Of a stretch of 64,000 bases of DNA, positions 43,023-51,728 are shown piece after piece (position 1 is the stretch's first letter; each line of letters starts with the position of its first letter). Location: contig NZ_CAAHFB010000001.1 in the NCBI RefSeq assembly GCF_900880625.1, positions 2,224,496 through 2,288,495 on the forward strand, written 5' to 3'. The notes under the pieces were generated by a model. The model saw nothing but the letters and a program-made list of their open reading frames with translations. It did no database searches and was not told where the DNA came from. The translations under genes and the position numbers were made by a program. The stretch comes from Halorhabdus rudnickae (GTDB lineage Archaea > Halobacteriota > Halobacteria > Halobacteriales > Haloarculaceae).

Positions 43023-44138
43023 TTACTCGCCGACGATCGACTCGGCGATGTCCATCGCTGTTCCGTTTTCGATCTCCCCGTAGAGGGAATAGGCCTGTTC
43101 GTCTTCTGCCCAGTGCAAGGACGTGAACTCGTCGCTGTCGTATCGGTATCCGGCCGTCTCACCGACTTCGACGGCTTCGTACCGATCCGACTCCTCGTAG
43201 ATCGACTCGTTGAAGGGGTCGGCACGGGTGTTGACGCTGATCGTCTCCTCGCCGTCGGTGTATCTGAGGCTGACGCTGTAGTAGTCTTCGCCCTCGACGA
43301 TCGTGCCCTCTTGGAAGCTGAACGCTGCCGCGAGTTCCTCAGCCGGCAGCGACAGGGTAGCCTGGGTCGAGAGGTCGTCGTAGCTCTCGTAGGCCGAAAC
43401 GTCAGGGCCGACGTACTCCGACGGTTCGGACGTGTCTGCCGGCACGTCGAGTTCGAACGTCGACTCCGGAATTTCTTCGTTGAGGGTGACGTTACTGTGG
43501 GTGACTGTCGAACTGTACGTGTACGTTTCGCCCGTTCTTTCGCTTTCTATTCGGACCGGGAAATACGTCTCCGTATCGACGAAGACAGTCAGCGACATTT
43601 CCACGTCTGTCTCCGCTTGTCGTTGCGGCGTCGCCTCCAGCACGTAGGTGTCGTTTCCATTGACGGTGTCCATCCCCGCGAGTTCGTAGCTCACGAACGA
43701 TTCGTTGGCCAGCACGTCCAGCGTCGGTAACAGGGTCTGTTCCCCGCTGATCTCGTACTCGGAGACGGTGTTCTCGGCGGGATCGTACGTGCGGATCGCA
43801 CTCTCGTTCATCACTGTCGTTGTGTTGCTCCCGACAGTGGCGTTCACGGTCTCGGTTCGCTTCTGGATGTCTTCGAGGTCAGCGACGACGTGAACCGTCC
43901 GCCGACTCGTCTCATTTCCGAACTCCGATTCGGTCGTCCGGGTGAATTCGACGGTTTCGAGTGTCGAAAGGCGTTCGACGAACGAGTCGATCACGTCGTC
44001 TTCGTCGGCCGGTTCGGTTGTCTGTACGTCAGTTGTGGCGGGCGTCTCGGCGAAGGCGATCCCTGCGCTGCCGGTGGTTATCAATGCGGCTGCGAGGAGG
44101 ATCGCGAGGACCGCCGGGCGGCTAGTGGTCGAAGCCAT
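43023..44138 (-). CDS. Secreted protein with LolA-like/DUF4367-type domain
   Basis: 371 aa with a Sec signal (MASTTSRPAVLAILLAAALI, TTGSAGIAFAE, cleavage near 30). The mature part is acidic and beta-rich. The first 200 residues (LSTLETVEFTRTTESEF, TYDPAENTVSEYEISG, LTVFVDTETYFPVRIESERT) have the pattern of LolA/LppX-like folds that cover lipid in bacteria; the last 110 resemble a DUF4367-like domain (FQEGTIVEGEDYYSVSLRY). Likely attached outside the cell or in the pseudoperiplasm. Function unknown. Confidence 0.75.
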   Translation of the reverse strand: MASTTSRPAVLAILLAAALITTGSAGIAFAETPATTDVQTTEPADEDDVIDSFVERLSTLETVEFTRTTESEFGNETSRRTVHVVADLEDIQKRTETVNATVGSNTTTVMNESAIRTYDPAENTVSEYEISGEQTLLPTLDVLANESFVSYELAGMDTVNGNDTYVLEATPQRQAETDVEMSLTVFVDTETYFPVRIESERTGETYTYSSTVTHSNVTLNEEIPESTFELDVPADTSEPSEYVGPDVSAYESYDDLSTQATLSLPAEELAAAFSFQEGTIVEGEDYYSVSLRYTDGEETISVNTRADPFNESIYEESDRYEAVEVGETAGYRYDSDEFTSLHWAEDEQAYSLYGEIENGTAMDIAESIVGE

Positions 44139-44335
44139 TGCGAGTGCTCTTACGGCTCTCCTTCATAAATCAGTCTGGCGGCGTTGCGCTACCGGCAGGT
44201 CGACCCAAGACTTACCAATCCTGATCGTCCCGACATCACATCGACGGACACGAGTGGCCGTCGGCGAGTGTCGTCCTGTCGGAACCGTCTCCCCGTTCCG
44301 GATGGCGCTCGGATCGGGTTTCGCCGCCGAGGATA

Positions 44336-44345
44336 GCTTTATTCG
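44336..44345 (+). promoter_or_regulatory. TATA box of trkA
   Basis: GCTTTATTCG is centred about 28 bp upstream of the ATG at 44368, so the transcript is probably leaderless. This also fixes the start among several possible upstream starts. Confidence 0.6.
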
Positions 44346-44367
44346 TCCCCATGTAGTTAGTCGACAT

Positions 44368-45054
44368 ATGCGATTCGTTATCGTGGGTGCCGGCCGCGTC
44401 GGGTTGCGAACGGGCCGGGCGCTCCGGGAGAGCGGCCACGAGGTCGTCTTCGTCGAGACCGACTCGAAGACGGCCAAGCGAGCCCGCGAAGACGGTTTCG
44501 AGGTGATCGAGGGCGATGGCTCTCTGGAGGCGGTCTTAGAACAGGCCGACCTCGCGTCGGTCGACGTGGTCGGGGCACTCACCGGCGATCTCAACGACAA
44601 CTTCGTCACTTGCCTGATCGCGGACAACTACGGCTGTCGGACTGTCATGCGCATCGACGAGGACTATCGCGAGGACATCTACCGGCAGTACGCCGACGCC
44701 GTCGACGAGGTGATCTATCCCGAGCGACTCGGTGCGATCGCCGCGAAGAATGCCTTACTGGGCGGCAACAGCGTCGCGATCGCGGACATCGCCCAGAACC
44801 TCCAACTCATCGAATTCACCGTCACCGAGACGGCACCGGTCAACGGCTACAGTCTGAGCGAACTCGAACTCCCGGCGAACGCCCGCCTGCTCGCGTTCGG
44901 CAAGCGTGAGGGGTCAGTGGATGTCCCGGATGTCGATGCCTCCCTGGAAGTCGGCGACCGGCTGGTTATCCTCGCTGATTTCGCGGTCCTGTCGGACGTC
45001 CGTCAGTTGATCGTCGGCGAGAGCACGGAATCACCCGTCATGGGAGAGATCTGA
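44368..45054 (+). CDS. trkA: TrkA-type potassium uptake regulator (RCK protein)
   Basis: 228 aa. N-terminal Rossmann domain with MRFVIVGAGRVGLRTGRALR (GxGxxG) and VVFVETDSKTAKRAREDGFE (acidic end of strand 2 for the NAD ribose), then a TrkA-C domain (about 140-215) with PVNGYSLSELELPANARLLA. Binds NAD(H) and gates a Trk/Ktr K+ channel. K+ uptake is central in haloarchaea. Overlaps closely with the next gene (1-bp gap), a RAM protein, which suggests joint control by small ligands. Confidence 0.9.
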   Translation: MRFVIVGAGRVGLRTGRALRESGHEVVFVETDSKTAKRAREDGFEVIEGDGSLEAVLEQADLASVDVVGALTGDLNDNFVTCLIADNYGCRTVMRIDEDYREDIYRQYADAVDEVIYPERLGAIAAKNALLGGNSVAIADIAQNLQLIEFTVTETAPVNGYSLSELELPANARLLAFGKREGSVDVPDVDASLEVGDRLVILADFAVLSDVRQLIVGESTESPVMGEI

Positions 45055-45055
45055 T

Positions 45056-45286
45056 ATGGTCATCGCGTACGTCATGGTCAAAGCACACACGAGCGAGGCG
45101 GATCGACTCAAGAACACCATCGCGGCAATCGACGGCGTCGTGAGCACGCACGTCGTCGCCGGCGACGTCGACCTCATCACCAAAGTCGACGTTCCTTCAC
45201 CGGCCGACGTCAAGGGCATTGCCGCCTCCGAGATCCAAGATGTCGACGGCGTCGAGGACACGCAGACCTACATCGCGATGGACTGA
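45056..45286 (+). CDS. Stand-alone RAM (Lrp/AsnC C-terminal) domain protein, trkA partner
   Basis: 76 aa: MVIAYVMVKAHTSEADRLKN, VVSTHVVAGDVDLITKVDVP, VEDTQTYIAMD. Paralogue of the gene at 42674. Its ATG follows the trkA stop by one base, so they form an operon. The same trkA-RAM pairing is frequent in haloarchaea (from memory). It may sense a ligand for the K+ channel regulator. Confidence 0.87.
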   Translation: MVIAYVMVKAHTSEADRLKNTIAAIDGVVSTHVVAGDVDLITKVDVPSPADVKGIAASEIQDVDGVEDTQTYIAMD

Positions 45287-45368
45287 GGCCACTCGCCAGG
45301 GTACTATACTGCGGCTGTCATCTTCCCCAAGCAGTATTACCGACTCGCGTGAACACCTACCTAGACGG

Positions 45369-45902
45369 ATGTTTCACTTCGAGTACCGTGGGATGACCTC
45401 GGTCATCGGCATTATCTTGCTCGTCGCAGTCACTGTTATCGTCGCCGGGACAGTGACGGTGTTCGTCTTCGATCTCGGATCCGGCCTGCAACCGAAGGCG
45501 CCGTACGTCGAGACGAGTCACGAACTCGTCGGAGACAGTAGCGAACAGACGATAGCGATCACGCTCGAAGCTGGTGATCGAGTCCCGGTCGACCGCCTCT
45601 ATGTGGCCGGGTCGAAACCGGTCGATATCGGCGGTGCGCCCGGGAGCGGCCGGGCCGCGGACGACGCCCACGCCAGCCCCATCGAGAACTTCACGGAAAC
45701 CCCTGGCGGCACGCCACAGGTTGCGATCGGCGAGACGTGGGACGCCGGCGAGACCGTCTACGTCGATCCAAAGGGCAGCGTCGACGGCGTCACAGTGTCG
45801 GTGTACTGGATCAGCGGCTCCATCGAGGGGTACAATCCGGGCGAACCGAGCGGTGACGATTCGTATCGACTTACGTCGAAGACGATCCGACGTTCAGATT
45901 GA
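45369..45902 (+). CDS. Type IV pilin-like protein
   Basis: 177 aa from ATG 45369. The N-terminus is a class III prepilin: short leader ending FEYRG, then MTSVIGIILLVAVTVIVAGT as the hydrophobic helix, so PibD-type peptidase would cut before or near MTSVIG. The rest is a Ser/Thr/Asp-rich beta domain with VYVDPKGSVDGVTVSVYW. Probably a minor pilin or adhesin subunit. A second pilin gene is at 60816. Confidence 0.8.
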   Translation: MFHFEYRGMTSVIGIILLVAVTVIVAGTVTVFVFDLGSGLQPKAPYVETSHELVGDSSEQTIAITLEAGDRVPVDRLYVAGSKPVDIGGAPGSGRAADDAHASPIENFTETPGGTPQVAIGETWDAGETVYVDPKGSVDGVTVSVYWISGSIEGYNPGEPSGDDSYRLTSKTIRRSD

Positions 45903-46013
45903 GCTCTTTCTCCCCACGATCGTGGCCCAGTCGGATCTCTGTGTTCTTCTGTATCCGAGCGGCGTGCCATTCCCACCCTGTCCTCTTGTCGGGCCTCGCC
46001 TGGTCGTCCCTGT

Positions 46014-46532
46014 TCAGAGCGGGGTCCCACCACGTTCGGCGTCACTGCCGGCTGTTTTCGCTTGATGCAGGAGGTCGGCCACCGGCGATCCGTAGTCGTA
46101 GCCGGGAACGACCCCTTCGACGTATGTCCCCTCAACGAATTCGACGATCGTCTTGGCGATTTCAGTCCCGCGCTCTGCGTCACCATATTCGAAGACGAAC
46201 GTCGCCTCGGCCTGGCCGTTCTCGTCCGTGACGTCGTACTCTTCGAGGTCGACCTGGCTTCGCGTGGCCATCGTCGCGTCCTCGAGCCGTCGCTCGTACG
46301 TCTCGAACCACCCCTCTTCGACCGCCGGGCCGACCACTTCTGCCTCGACGGCCTCCCGGAGCATCGGTGCCCGAACCGTCACCGTGAATCGGTAGCCGAA
46401 GTCGTCCGCTTCAGTCGCCGTCACCGTCGCGTCGAAGACAGTCGTCGTCACATTGTACCCCTCCTCGGCGGGTTCGAACGCCTCGTGGTCGTCGAACGCA
46501 GAAACGACAGCCTGCGGTAGCGTGTCAGTCAT
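46014..46532 (-). CDS. Conserved haloarchaeal protein (DUF5813-like)
   Basis: 172 aa from ATG 46532 (MTDTLPQAVVSAFDDHEAFE). A cytoplasmic acidic alpha/beta protein: FDATVTATEADDFGYRFTVT, VRAPMLREAVEAEVVGPAVE and YGDAERGTEIAKTIVEFVEG. Family name DUF5813 is from memory. The frame stays open upstream but with no family-like sequence. Divergent from a lipoprotein gene at 46670. Confidence 0.75.
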   Translation of the reverse strand: MTDTLPQAVVSAFDDHEAFEPAEEGYNVTTTVFDATVTATEADDFGYRFTVTVRAPMLREAVEAEVVGPAVEEGWFETYERRLEDATMATRSQVDLEEYDVTDENGQAEATFVFEYGDAERGTEIAKTIVEFVEGTYVEGVVPGYDYGSPVADLLHQAKTAGSDAERGGTPL

Positions 46533-46669
46533 CGCGTTCTCGTAGGTTTGGAGGCCAAAAAAGCACGTCGCGTGAGTCGTTGCCATCCTGTGTTCTCGCT
46601 CGCAGTCGTTTTCCGGGCCCGAAATGTGAACCACAAAACCCATACCTGGTTCTTGTGACACTATACCAT

Positions 46670-47551
46670 ATGAAACGCCGCCCAGCCCTCCTCACAGCCC
46701 TGGTCCTCCTGATCGTCGGTCTCTCGGGGTGTTCGGCGGCCGGGTCTCTCTCCATGGAACCGGCCCCGAACGCGACGGCTATCGCCGAGCACGCCTCGAT
46801 CGACGTGACCGATCTCGACGACGAATCGCGTCGACTCGCCGTTGGCGCCGTAGATGGGGCAGGCCCCACTGTGACGGACGACCATCCCCCGTTCAGGCCC
46901 GACCGACCGGTCGCGGTCGACGGGACGTACTACACCGTCACCTGGTCGGCGGTCGATTCCCGAGAGGTCCCTCTGTTTGTCCTCACACTCGAGAAGAACC
47001 CGACCAACACGACTGGCGAATCTATCGCGTATACGGATCTCCCCGCTGTCGATCGCCGTGCGCTTCCCGCCCCCGATTCGAGATTGATCACGAACGACGG
47101 TGACATCGGGACCCAGGCCGTCTACAACGAGAGCGAACAGGCGGCCTCCGTGCTGGTTTCGGAGCCACGCTACGAATTGGTCGAGTTCGAAGACCGGACA
47201 ATCCGTATCACAGTAGACGGACCAACACCGAAGACGATCTACACCTACCGATACGACGCGTCACCGGTGGCCAACAGCAGCGAGGACTTTGCCAGCCGGC
47301 TCGAAGCGGACTATCTGTTCACCCTGTCGAATCTCACCTCGGACGAGCGATCGATCGTGACCGAGGCGATCGGTGACACCCACTACGTAGACGACGAAAC
47401 TGACGCGTGGACACGCCTCGTCCGACGATTCGAGGCCGAAGATCCCGTCTACGCCGTCGACGCAGATGATCCCGAGTACGTCGACGGCGAATATCTCGTC
47501 CGCTACGACGGCACGGTCTACTGGGCCGACATCGACGGCTATACGAACTGA
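46670..47551 (+). CDS. Haloarchaeal lipoprotein
   Basis: 293 aa from ATG 46670. Signal peptide MKRRPALLTALVLLIVGLSG with lipobox LSGC (Cys 21). The mature protein is acidic and beta-rich, with YYTVTWSAVDSREVPLFVLT and YLVRYDGTVYWADIDGYTN at the end. CTATACCATATG just before the start could include its TATA box, so leadered or leaderless expression is open. No function recognised. Confidence 0.75.
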   Translation: MKRRPALLTALVLLIVGLSGCSAAGSLSMEPAPNATAIAEHASIDVTDLDDESRRLAVGAVDGAGPTVTDDHPPFRPDRPVAVDGTYYTVTWSAVDSREVPLFVLTLEKNPTNTTGESIAYTDLPAVDRRALPAPDSRLITNDGDIGTQAVYNESEQAASVLVSEPRYELVEFEDRTIRITVDGPTPKTIYTYRYDASPVANSSEDFASRLEADYLFTLSNLTSDERSIVTEAIGDTHYVDDETDAWTRLVRRFEAEDPVYAVDADDPEYVDGEYLVRYDGTVYWADIDGYTN

Positions 47552-47794
47552 AAAATCGAGGGAGGGGAGTGAGCAACCGCGACGCGTTTGCGAACATCGA
47601 TCGACGCACCGCGCCGATCGGGATTCGAACCACGGTCGCTCCCGTTCGCTCGTTGCACTCGCTCACCTCCCGCTCTCTGATTCGAATCCCACTGCTGCAT
47701 TTGCTGCTCGCGATTTGCTCGCAGTAACGTGCTCACGGCTCGCTCCGCTCGCCGTTCGTATTTCGGAGACACTCTCTTCGTTCGTGTCTCCCTA

Positions 47795-47877
47795 TGCGAG
47801 GGAGGGGATTCGAACCCCTGGACCCCTTCGGGAGCGGGTCTTAAGCCCGCCGCCTTTGGCCGCTCAGCCACCCTCGC
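47795..47877 (-). tRNA. tRNA-Leu (TAA anticodon)
   Basis: Reverse-strand class II tRNA: acceptor GCGAGGG with CCCTCGC plus A, anticodon arm GCGGG-CTTAAGA-CCCGC (anticodon TAA), a long variable arm (TCCCGAAGGGGTCC region), T arm GGGG-TTCGAAT-CCCC. Confidence 0.94.
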
Positions 47878-48208
47878 GCACTTTGATGATGAGACTGCAC
47901 GGGGAATGTCCCTTACGGTTCGACAAGACTTCCGGACCCGAATCATTGCGGTAGAAATCACTTGTTCATCTCCCCAGTGGATTACCGTGGCCTCCGGTCC
48001 GTTCGCCATTGCTACTCGCGGTTTGCTTCGCTCACTGCTCGCAATCGTGGAGACATTCACTCCGTTGGTGTCTCCCTACTCACGACTCGCTCCGCTCGCC
48101 GTTCGTGGTTTTGGAGAGTTCCTTTCGTTTGACCACCCCGTTCGAGGGAGGGGAGTGAGCAACCGCGACGCGTTTGCGAACATCGGTCGACGACCGTCGA
48201 TCGGAATT

Positions 48209-48266
48209 TGTATCGCCGGCCCCCTTCGGTACCGGATGTTGAACCCGCCGCTTTTAGCCGCTCTCC
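48209..48266 (-). pseudogene. Degenerate tRNA-Leu fragment
   Basis: CCCCTTCGG, AACCCGCCGC, TTTTAGCCGCTC and a CCCTCCCG end align with the 5' two thirds of the intact tRNA-Leu at 47820-47877, with substitutions in the anticodon arm. It follows the second 44-bp repeat copy. Confidence 0.55.
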
Positions 48267-48350
48267 CTCCCGTACGCATCACCGTCTGAGCCCGACAGCG
48301 GAGCATCGGTTCCGCTACCGATCGACGTCTCACGTCGCCGCGCCCGATAC

Positions 48351-48400
48351 GCTTAAGTTGTTGTACGAAGTTGTACATTACAACCCGAATAAGTACAACA
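48351..48400 (+). promoter_or_regulatory. trp promoter with GTTGTAC operator repeats
   Basis: TATA-like GCTTAAGTTG is at 48351-48360. GTTGTAC occurs at 48360-48366 and 48370-48376 (10 bp apart, one helical turn) and inverted as GTACAAC at 48393-48399, one base before the trpD ATG. The middle copy contains TGTACA, which is the TRP box bound by TrpY in Methanothermobacter. The sites cover the region from the TATA box to the start codon, ideal for repression. Confidence 0.6.
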
Positions 48401-49411
48401 ATGTCTACGCTACAGTCACACATCGAGCGCGTTACCGAGGGCGAGGACCTGACCGTCGAGGAGGCCAGAGAGGCATCGAGTGCCGTCTTCGAGGACGCCA
48501 CGGAGGCCCAGATCGGCGCACTCTTGAGTGCGCTCCGGGCGAAAGGCGAGACCGAAGCCGAGATCGCGGGTTTCGCTCAGGGGATGCGGGAGGCCGCCCG
48601 AACGATCGATCCCGATCGCGACCCACTGGTCGACATCGTCGGGACCGGCGGCGACGACTACGACACGATCAACGTCTCGACGACGAGTGCTATTGTGGCT
48701 GCCGGGGCGGGCGTCCCAATCGCCAAGCACGGCAACTACTCCGTCTCGTCGTCATCCGGCAGCGCCGACGTCTTGGCGGAGGTCGGCGTCACCGTCGACG
48801 CTGAACCGCCGGCCGTCGAAGACGCCATCGAGAGCGCAGGGCTCGGGTTCATGCTCGCGCCGGTCTTCCACCCGGCGATGAAAGCCGTCATCGGTCCTCG
48901 ACAGGAACTCGGGATGCGGACGATCTTCAACATACTCGGCCCACTGACGAACCCCGCCGACGCGGACGCACAGGTGCTTGGCGTCTACGACCCCGATCTG
49001 GTTCCACTGATCGCCCGCTCGCTCGCGCATATGCCCGTCGAACACGCGTTGGTCGTCCACGGGAGCGGTCTCGACGAGATCACCGTTCACGACGAGACCA
49101 CCGTCGCCGAAGTCGACGGCGAGTCCGTCGAGGAGTACACGCTTGTCCCCGAGGACATGGGCGTCGGTCGGCACGATATTGCCGACGTGGCGGGTGGATC
49201 GCCCGAAGCAAACGCAGATGCCCTCCGCGGAATCGTCCGTGGCGAAGCCAACGGCGCGAAGCGAGACATCATCCTCGCGAACGCTGGCGCGGCGATCTAC
49301 GTCGCTGGCGAGGCCGATTCGATCGAGGAGGGCGTCGAGGTCGCCCGCCAGGCCATCGACTCGGGAGCGGCCGGCGAGAAACTCGCCGGTCTCCGCGGCG
49401 TGGTCGCATGA
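48401..49411 (+). CDS. trpD: Anthranilate phosphoribosyltransferase
   Basis: 336 aa from ATG 48401 (MSTLQSHIERVTEGEDLTVE). Transfers phosphoribose from PRPP to anthranilate. Motifs: DIVGTGGDDYDTINVSTTSA (PRPP loop), AKHGNYSVSSSSGSADVLAE (KHGN), FAP-like GFMLAPVFHPAMKAV, RTIFNILGPLTNPA and HGSGLDEIT. First gene of the trpDFEG operon; its stop overlaps the trpF start by 4 bp (ATGA). Confidence 0.95.
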   Translation: MSTLQSHIERVTEGEDLTVEEAREASSAVFEDATEAQIGALLSALRAKGETEAEIAGFAQGMREAARTIDPDRDPLVDIVGTGGDDYDTINVSTTSAIVAAGAGVPIAKHGNYSVSSSSGSADVLAEVGVTVDAEPPAVEDAIESAGLGFMLAPVFHPAMKAVIGPRQELGMRTIFNILGPLTNPADADAQVLGVYDPDLVPLIARSLAHMPVEHALVVHGSGLDEITVHDETTVAEVDGESVEEYTLVPEDMGVGRHDIADVAGGSPEANADALRGIVRGEANGAKRDIILANAGAAIYVAGEADSIEEGVEVARQAIDSGAAGEKLAGLRGVVA

Positions 49412-50046
49412 CGCGCGTGAAGATCTGTGGGCACACCCGGATCGACGATGTCCGGGCCAGCGTTGCGGCCGGCGTGGATGCGATCGGTGTAATCAGTGAG
49501 GTCCCAGTCGAAACGCCGCGAGAAGTCTCTCACCAGCGGGCCACCGATCTCCTGGCGGCGGTCCCGCCGCTCGTCTCGGGGGTGCTCGTAACGATGCCCG
49601 GGACTGTCGAGGCTGCCCGCGACCTGATTGACGCCACCGAACCGGACGTCGTCCAGGTTCACGGAACGCTCGGTCCCACCGAAATCGACGCACTCGCGGC
49701 AACGATCTCCCAGTCAGTCCTGGTCGCACTCGATCACGATACTGACCTCGACGCATATGCCGACGCCGCCGACGGACTCGTCGTCGACTCACTGGATGAG
49801 GCCGGCGGTGGGGGGACCGGCCGAACCCACGACTGGGAGCAAACGGCCGAGGTGGTCGAATCCCTCGACGTGCCGGTCTTGCTGGCCGGCGGACTCACCC
49901 CCGAGAACGTCGCTGATGGCGTCGACACCGTTCGACCGTTCGGTGTCGACACCGCAAGCGGCGTCGAGTGCGAGGGTGGCATCAAAGATTACGACGCCGT
50001 CGAACGATTTGTCGAGCGAGCCACGGAATCGCGGGTGGTCGCATGA
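49408..50046 (+). CDS. trpF: Phosphoribosylanthranilate isomerase
   Basis: 212 aa. Amadori rearrangement of PRA to CdRP. MTRVKICGHTRIDDVRASVA has the catalytic Cys (KICGHT), VVQVHGTLG the barrel strand, the catalytic Asp in LVVDSLDEAGGGGTGRTHDW, and LLAGGLTPENVADGV plus GVDTASGVECEGGIKD the phosphate-binding loops. Overlaps trpD and trpE by 4 bp each. Confidence 0.94.
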   Translation: MTRVKICGHTRIDDVRASVAAGVDAIGVISEVPVETPREVSHQRATDLLAAVPPLVSGVLVTMPGTVEAARDLIDATEPDVVQVHGTLGPTEIDALAATISQSVLVALDHDTDLDAYADAADGLVVDSLDEAGGGGTGRTHDWEQTAEVVESLDVPVLLAGGLTPENVADGVDTVRPFGVDTASGVECEGGIKDYDAVERFVERATESRVVA

Positions 50047-51728
50047 CGGACGCCGTCTCCGGAAATCAACTATCGCTGTCCCGCGAGGAGTTCATCGAGC
50101 TGGCCGACGCCGAGGATCCGGGGGTCATCCGCGTCGCGATTGAACTGGATGTCGAGACCGAACCGCTTGCCGCCTACGCGGCGCTGACAGGACGAGAGTC
50201 CACGACCGCTACCCACGCCGACACCAGCGATGTCGGAACCGATGCTGGCGAGTATGCCTTCCTGCTCGAAAGCGCCGAGAAAGTCGCCTCTAGCGATCCC
50301 AACGGTGCATTCGCGCCCTCGACCGACGACCGCCACGCCCGCTATTCGTTCGTCGGTTACGATCCCGTCGGGGTCACGACTGTCGATCCTGACGGAACGA
50401 CGCTGAACGTCCTCGACGATCGATACGCCGACCTGCTCGAACTCAACGGCGGGGACGTTCTTGATGACCTCCGGGCCGTCCTGCCCGATGTCGAGCGCCG
50501 TGGATTCCCGGATCACGATCGCCAGACACTGTCGGGCGGGCTCGTCGGCTTTCTGGCCTACGAGGCGGTCTACGACCTCTGGCTCGACGAAGTCGGAATC
50601 GACCGGCCGGACTCGCGGTTCCCGGACGCCCAGTTCGTGCTCGCGACCAAGACGCTGGTATTCGATCACGCCGCCGGGACCGTCTCGCTGGTGTGTACGC
50701 CCGTCGTCAAACCCGGGGAAGACGCCGACGTGCGGTACGACGAACTACTCGCCGAAGCCCAGCGCGTCGAATCGTCGCTGCGCGACGCAGGCGATCCCGA
50801 GACGGGCGGATTCGCCCGCGTCCACGAAGACGCCGGGTCACCCGAGGAGTACGAACAGGCGGTCGAGCGCGCAAAGGAGCACGTCCTGGATGGTGACATT
50901 TATCAGGGCGTGATCTCTCGCAAGCGAGAGCTGTACGGCGACGTCGATCCGCTCGGACTGTACGACTCGCTGCGCTCGATCAACCCCTCGCCGTACATGT
51001 ACTTGCTGGGGTACGACGACACCACGATCGTCGGCGCGAGTCCGGAGACGCTCGTCTCAGTGGGGGGCGATCATATCACGTCGAACCCCATCGCAGGCAC
51101 GTCCACCCGCGGGACCAGTCCCGTCGAGGACCGCCGACTCGCCGGTGAGATGCTCGCCGACGAGAAGGAGCGCGCCGAGCACACGATGCTCGTCGATCTC
51201 GCGCGCAACGACGTCCGCCGCGTGGCCGAACCCGGCAGCGTCCGCGTCGAGGAGTTCATGAACGTCCTGAAGTACAGTCACGTCCAGCACATCGAGTCCA
51301 CCGTGACGGGCACGCTCGCCGACGACAGCGACGCCTTCGACGCGACGCGGGCGGCCTTCCCCGCGGGGACGCTCTCGGGCGCGCCGAAAATCAGGGCGAT
51401 GGAGATCATCGACGACCTCGAAGCCGACCCGCGCGGCATCTACGGCGGCGGTGTCGGGTATTTCTCCTGGAACGGCGACGCCGATTTCGCGATCGTCATT
51501 CGGTCAGCAGCAGTCGAACACGGCGTCGACACATTCAACGGGACCGACGAGGATCGAGCGTGCGACCGGATCACCGTCCAGGCCGGTGCAGGGATCGTCG
51601 CCGACAGCGATCCAGCACGCGAGTACGAGGAGACCGAACAGAAGATGGGCGGCGTGATCGACGCGCTCGAACGGATCGAATCGTCGAACCGCGACACTGA
51701 GGCCCCGATCGAGGAGGTGTCCCGATGA
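50043..51728 (+). CDS. trpE: Anthranilate synthase component I
   Basis: 561 aa. Chorismate to anthranilate with ammonia from TrpG. C-terminal chorismate-binding domain (about 260-530): AGTSTRGTSP, EHTMLVDLARNDVRRVAEPG, HIESTVTGTLADDSDAFDAT, FPAGTLSGAPKIRAMEIID and YGGGVGYFSWNGDADFAIVI. The N-terminal part contains the Trp feedback pocket region. Four-base overlaps with trpF and trpG indicate translational coupling. Confidence 0.95.
   Translation: MTDAVSGNQLSLSREEFIELADAEDPGVIRVAIELDVETEPLAAYAALTGRESTTATHADTSDVGTDAGEYAFLLESAEKVASSDPNGAFAPSTDDRHARYSFVGYDPVGVTTVDPDGTTLNVLDDRYADLLELNGGDVLDDLRAVLPDVERRGFPDHDRQTLSGGLVGFLAYEAVYDLWLDEVGIDRPDSRFPDAQFVLATKTLVFDHAAGTVSLVCTPVVKPGEDADVRYDELLAEAQRVESSLRDAGDPETGGFARVHEDAGSPEEYEQAVERAKEHVLDGDIYQGVISRKRELYGDVDPLGLYDSLRSINPSPYMYLLGYDDTTIVGASPETLVSVGGDHITSNPIAGTSTRGTSPVEDRRLAGEMLADEKERAEHTMLVDLARNDVRRVAEPGSVRVEEFMNVLKYSHVQHIESTVTGTLADDSDAFDATRAAFPAGTLSGAPKIRAMEIIDDLEADPRGIYGGGVGYFSWNGDADFAIVIRSAAVEHGVDTFNGTDEDRACDRITVQAGAGIVADSDPAREYEETEQKMGGVIDALERIESSNRDTEAPIEEVSR

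Larger units (their letters stand above)
47552..48350. repeat. Duplicated tRNA-derived and palindromic repeats around tRNA-Leu
   Basis: A 44-bp sequence (TCGAGGGAGGGGAGTGAGC and onward) is present identically at 47556-47599 and 48142-48185. Its start, CGAGGGAGGGGA, equals the 3' end of tRNA-Leu at 47797-47808. Segments CTCGCTCCGCTCGCCGTTCGT near 47738 and 48085 are also duplicated, and GGAGACA...GTGTCTCC hairpins occur near 47765 and 48050. A degraded tRNA-Leu-like piece follows the second copy (48209-48266). No protein gene is credible in this interval. Confidence 0.65.
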
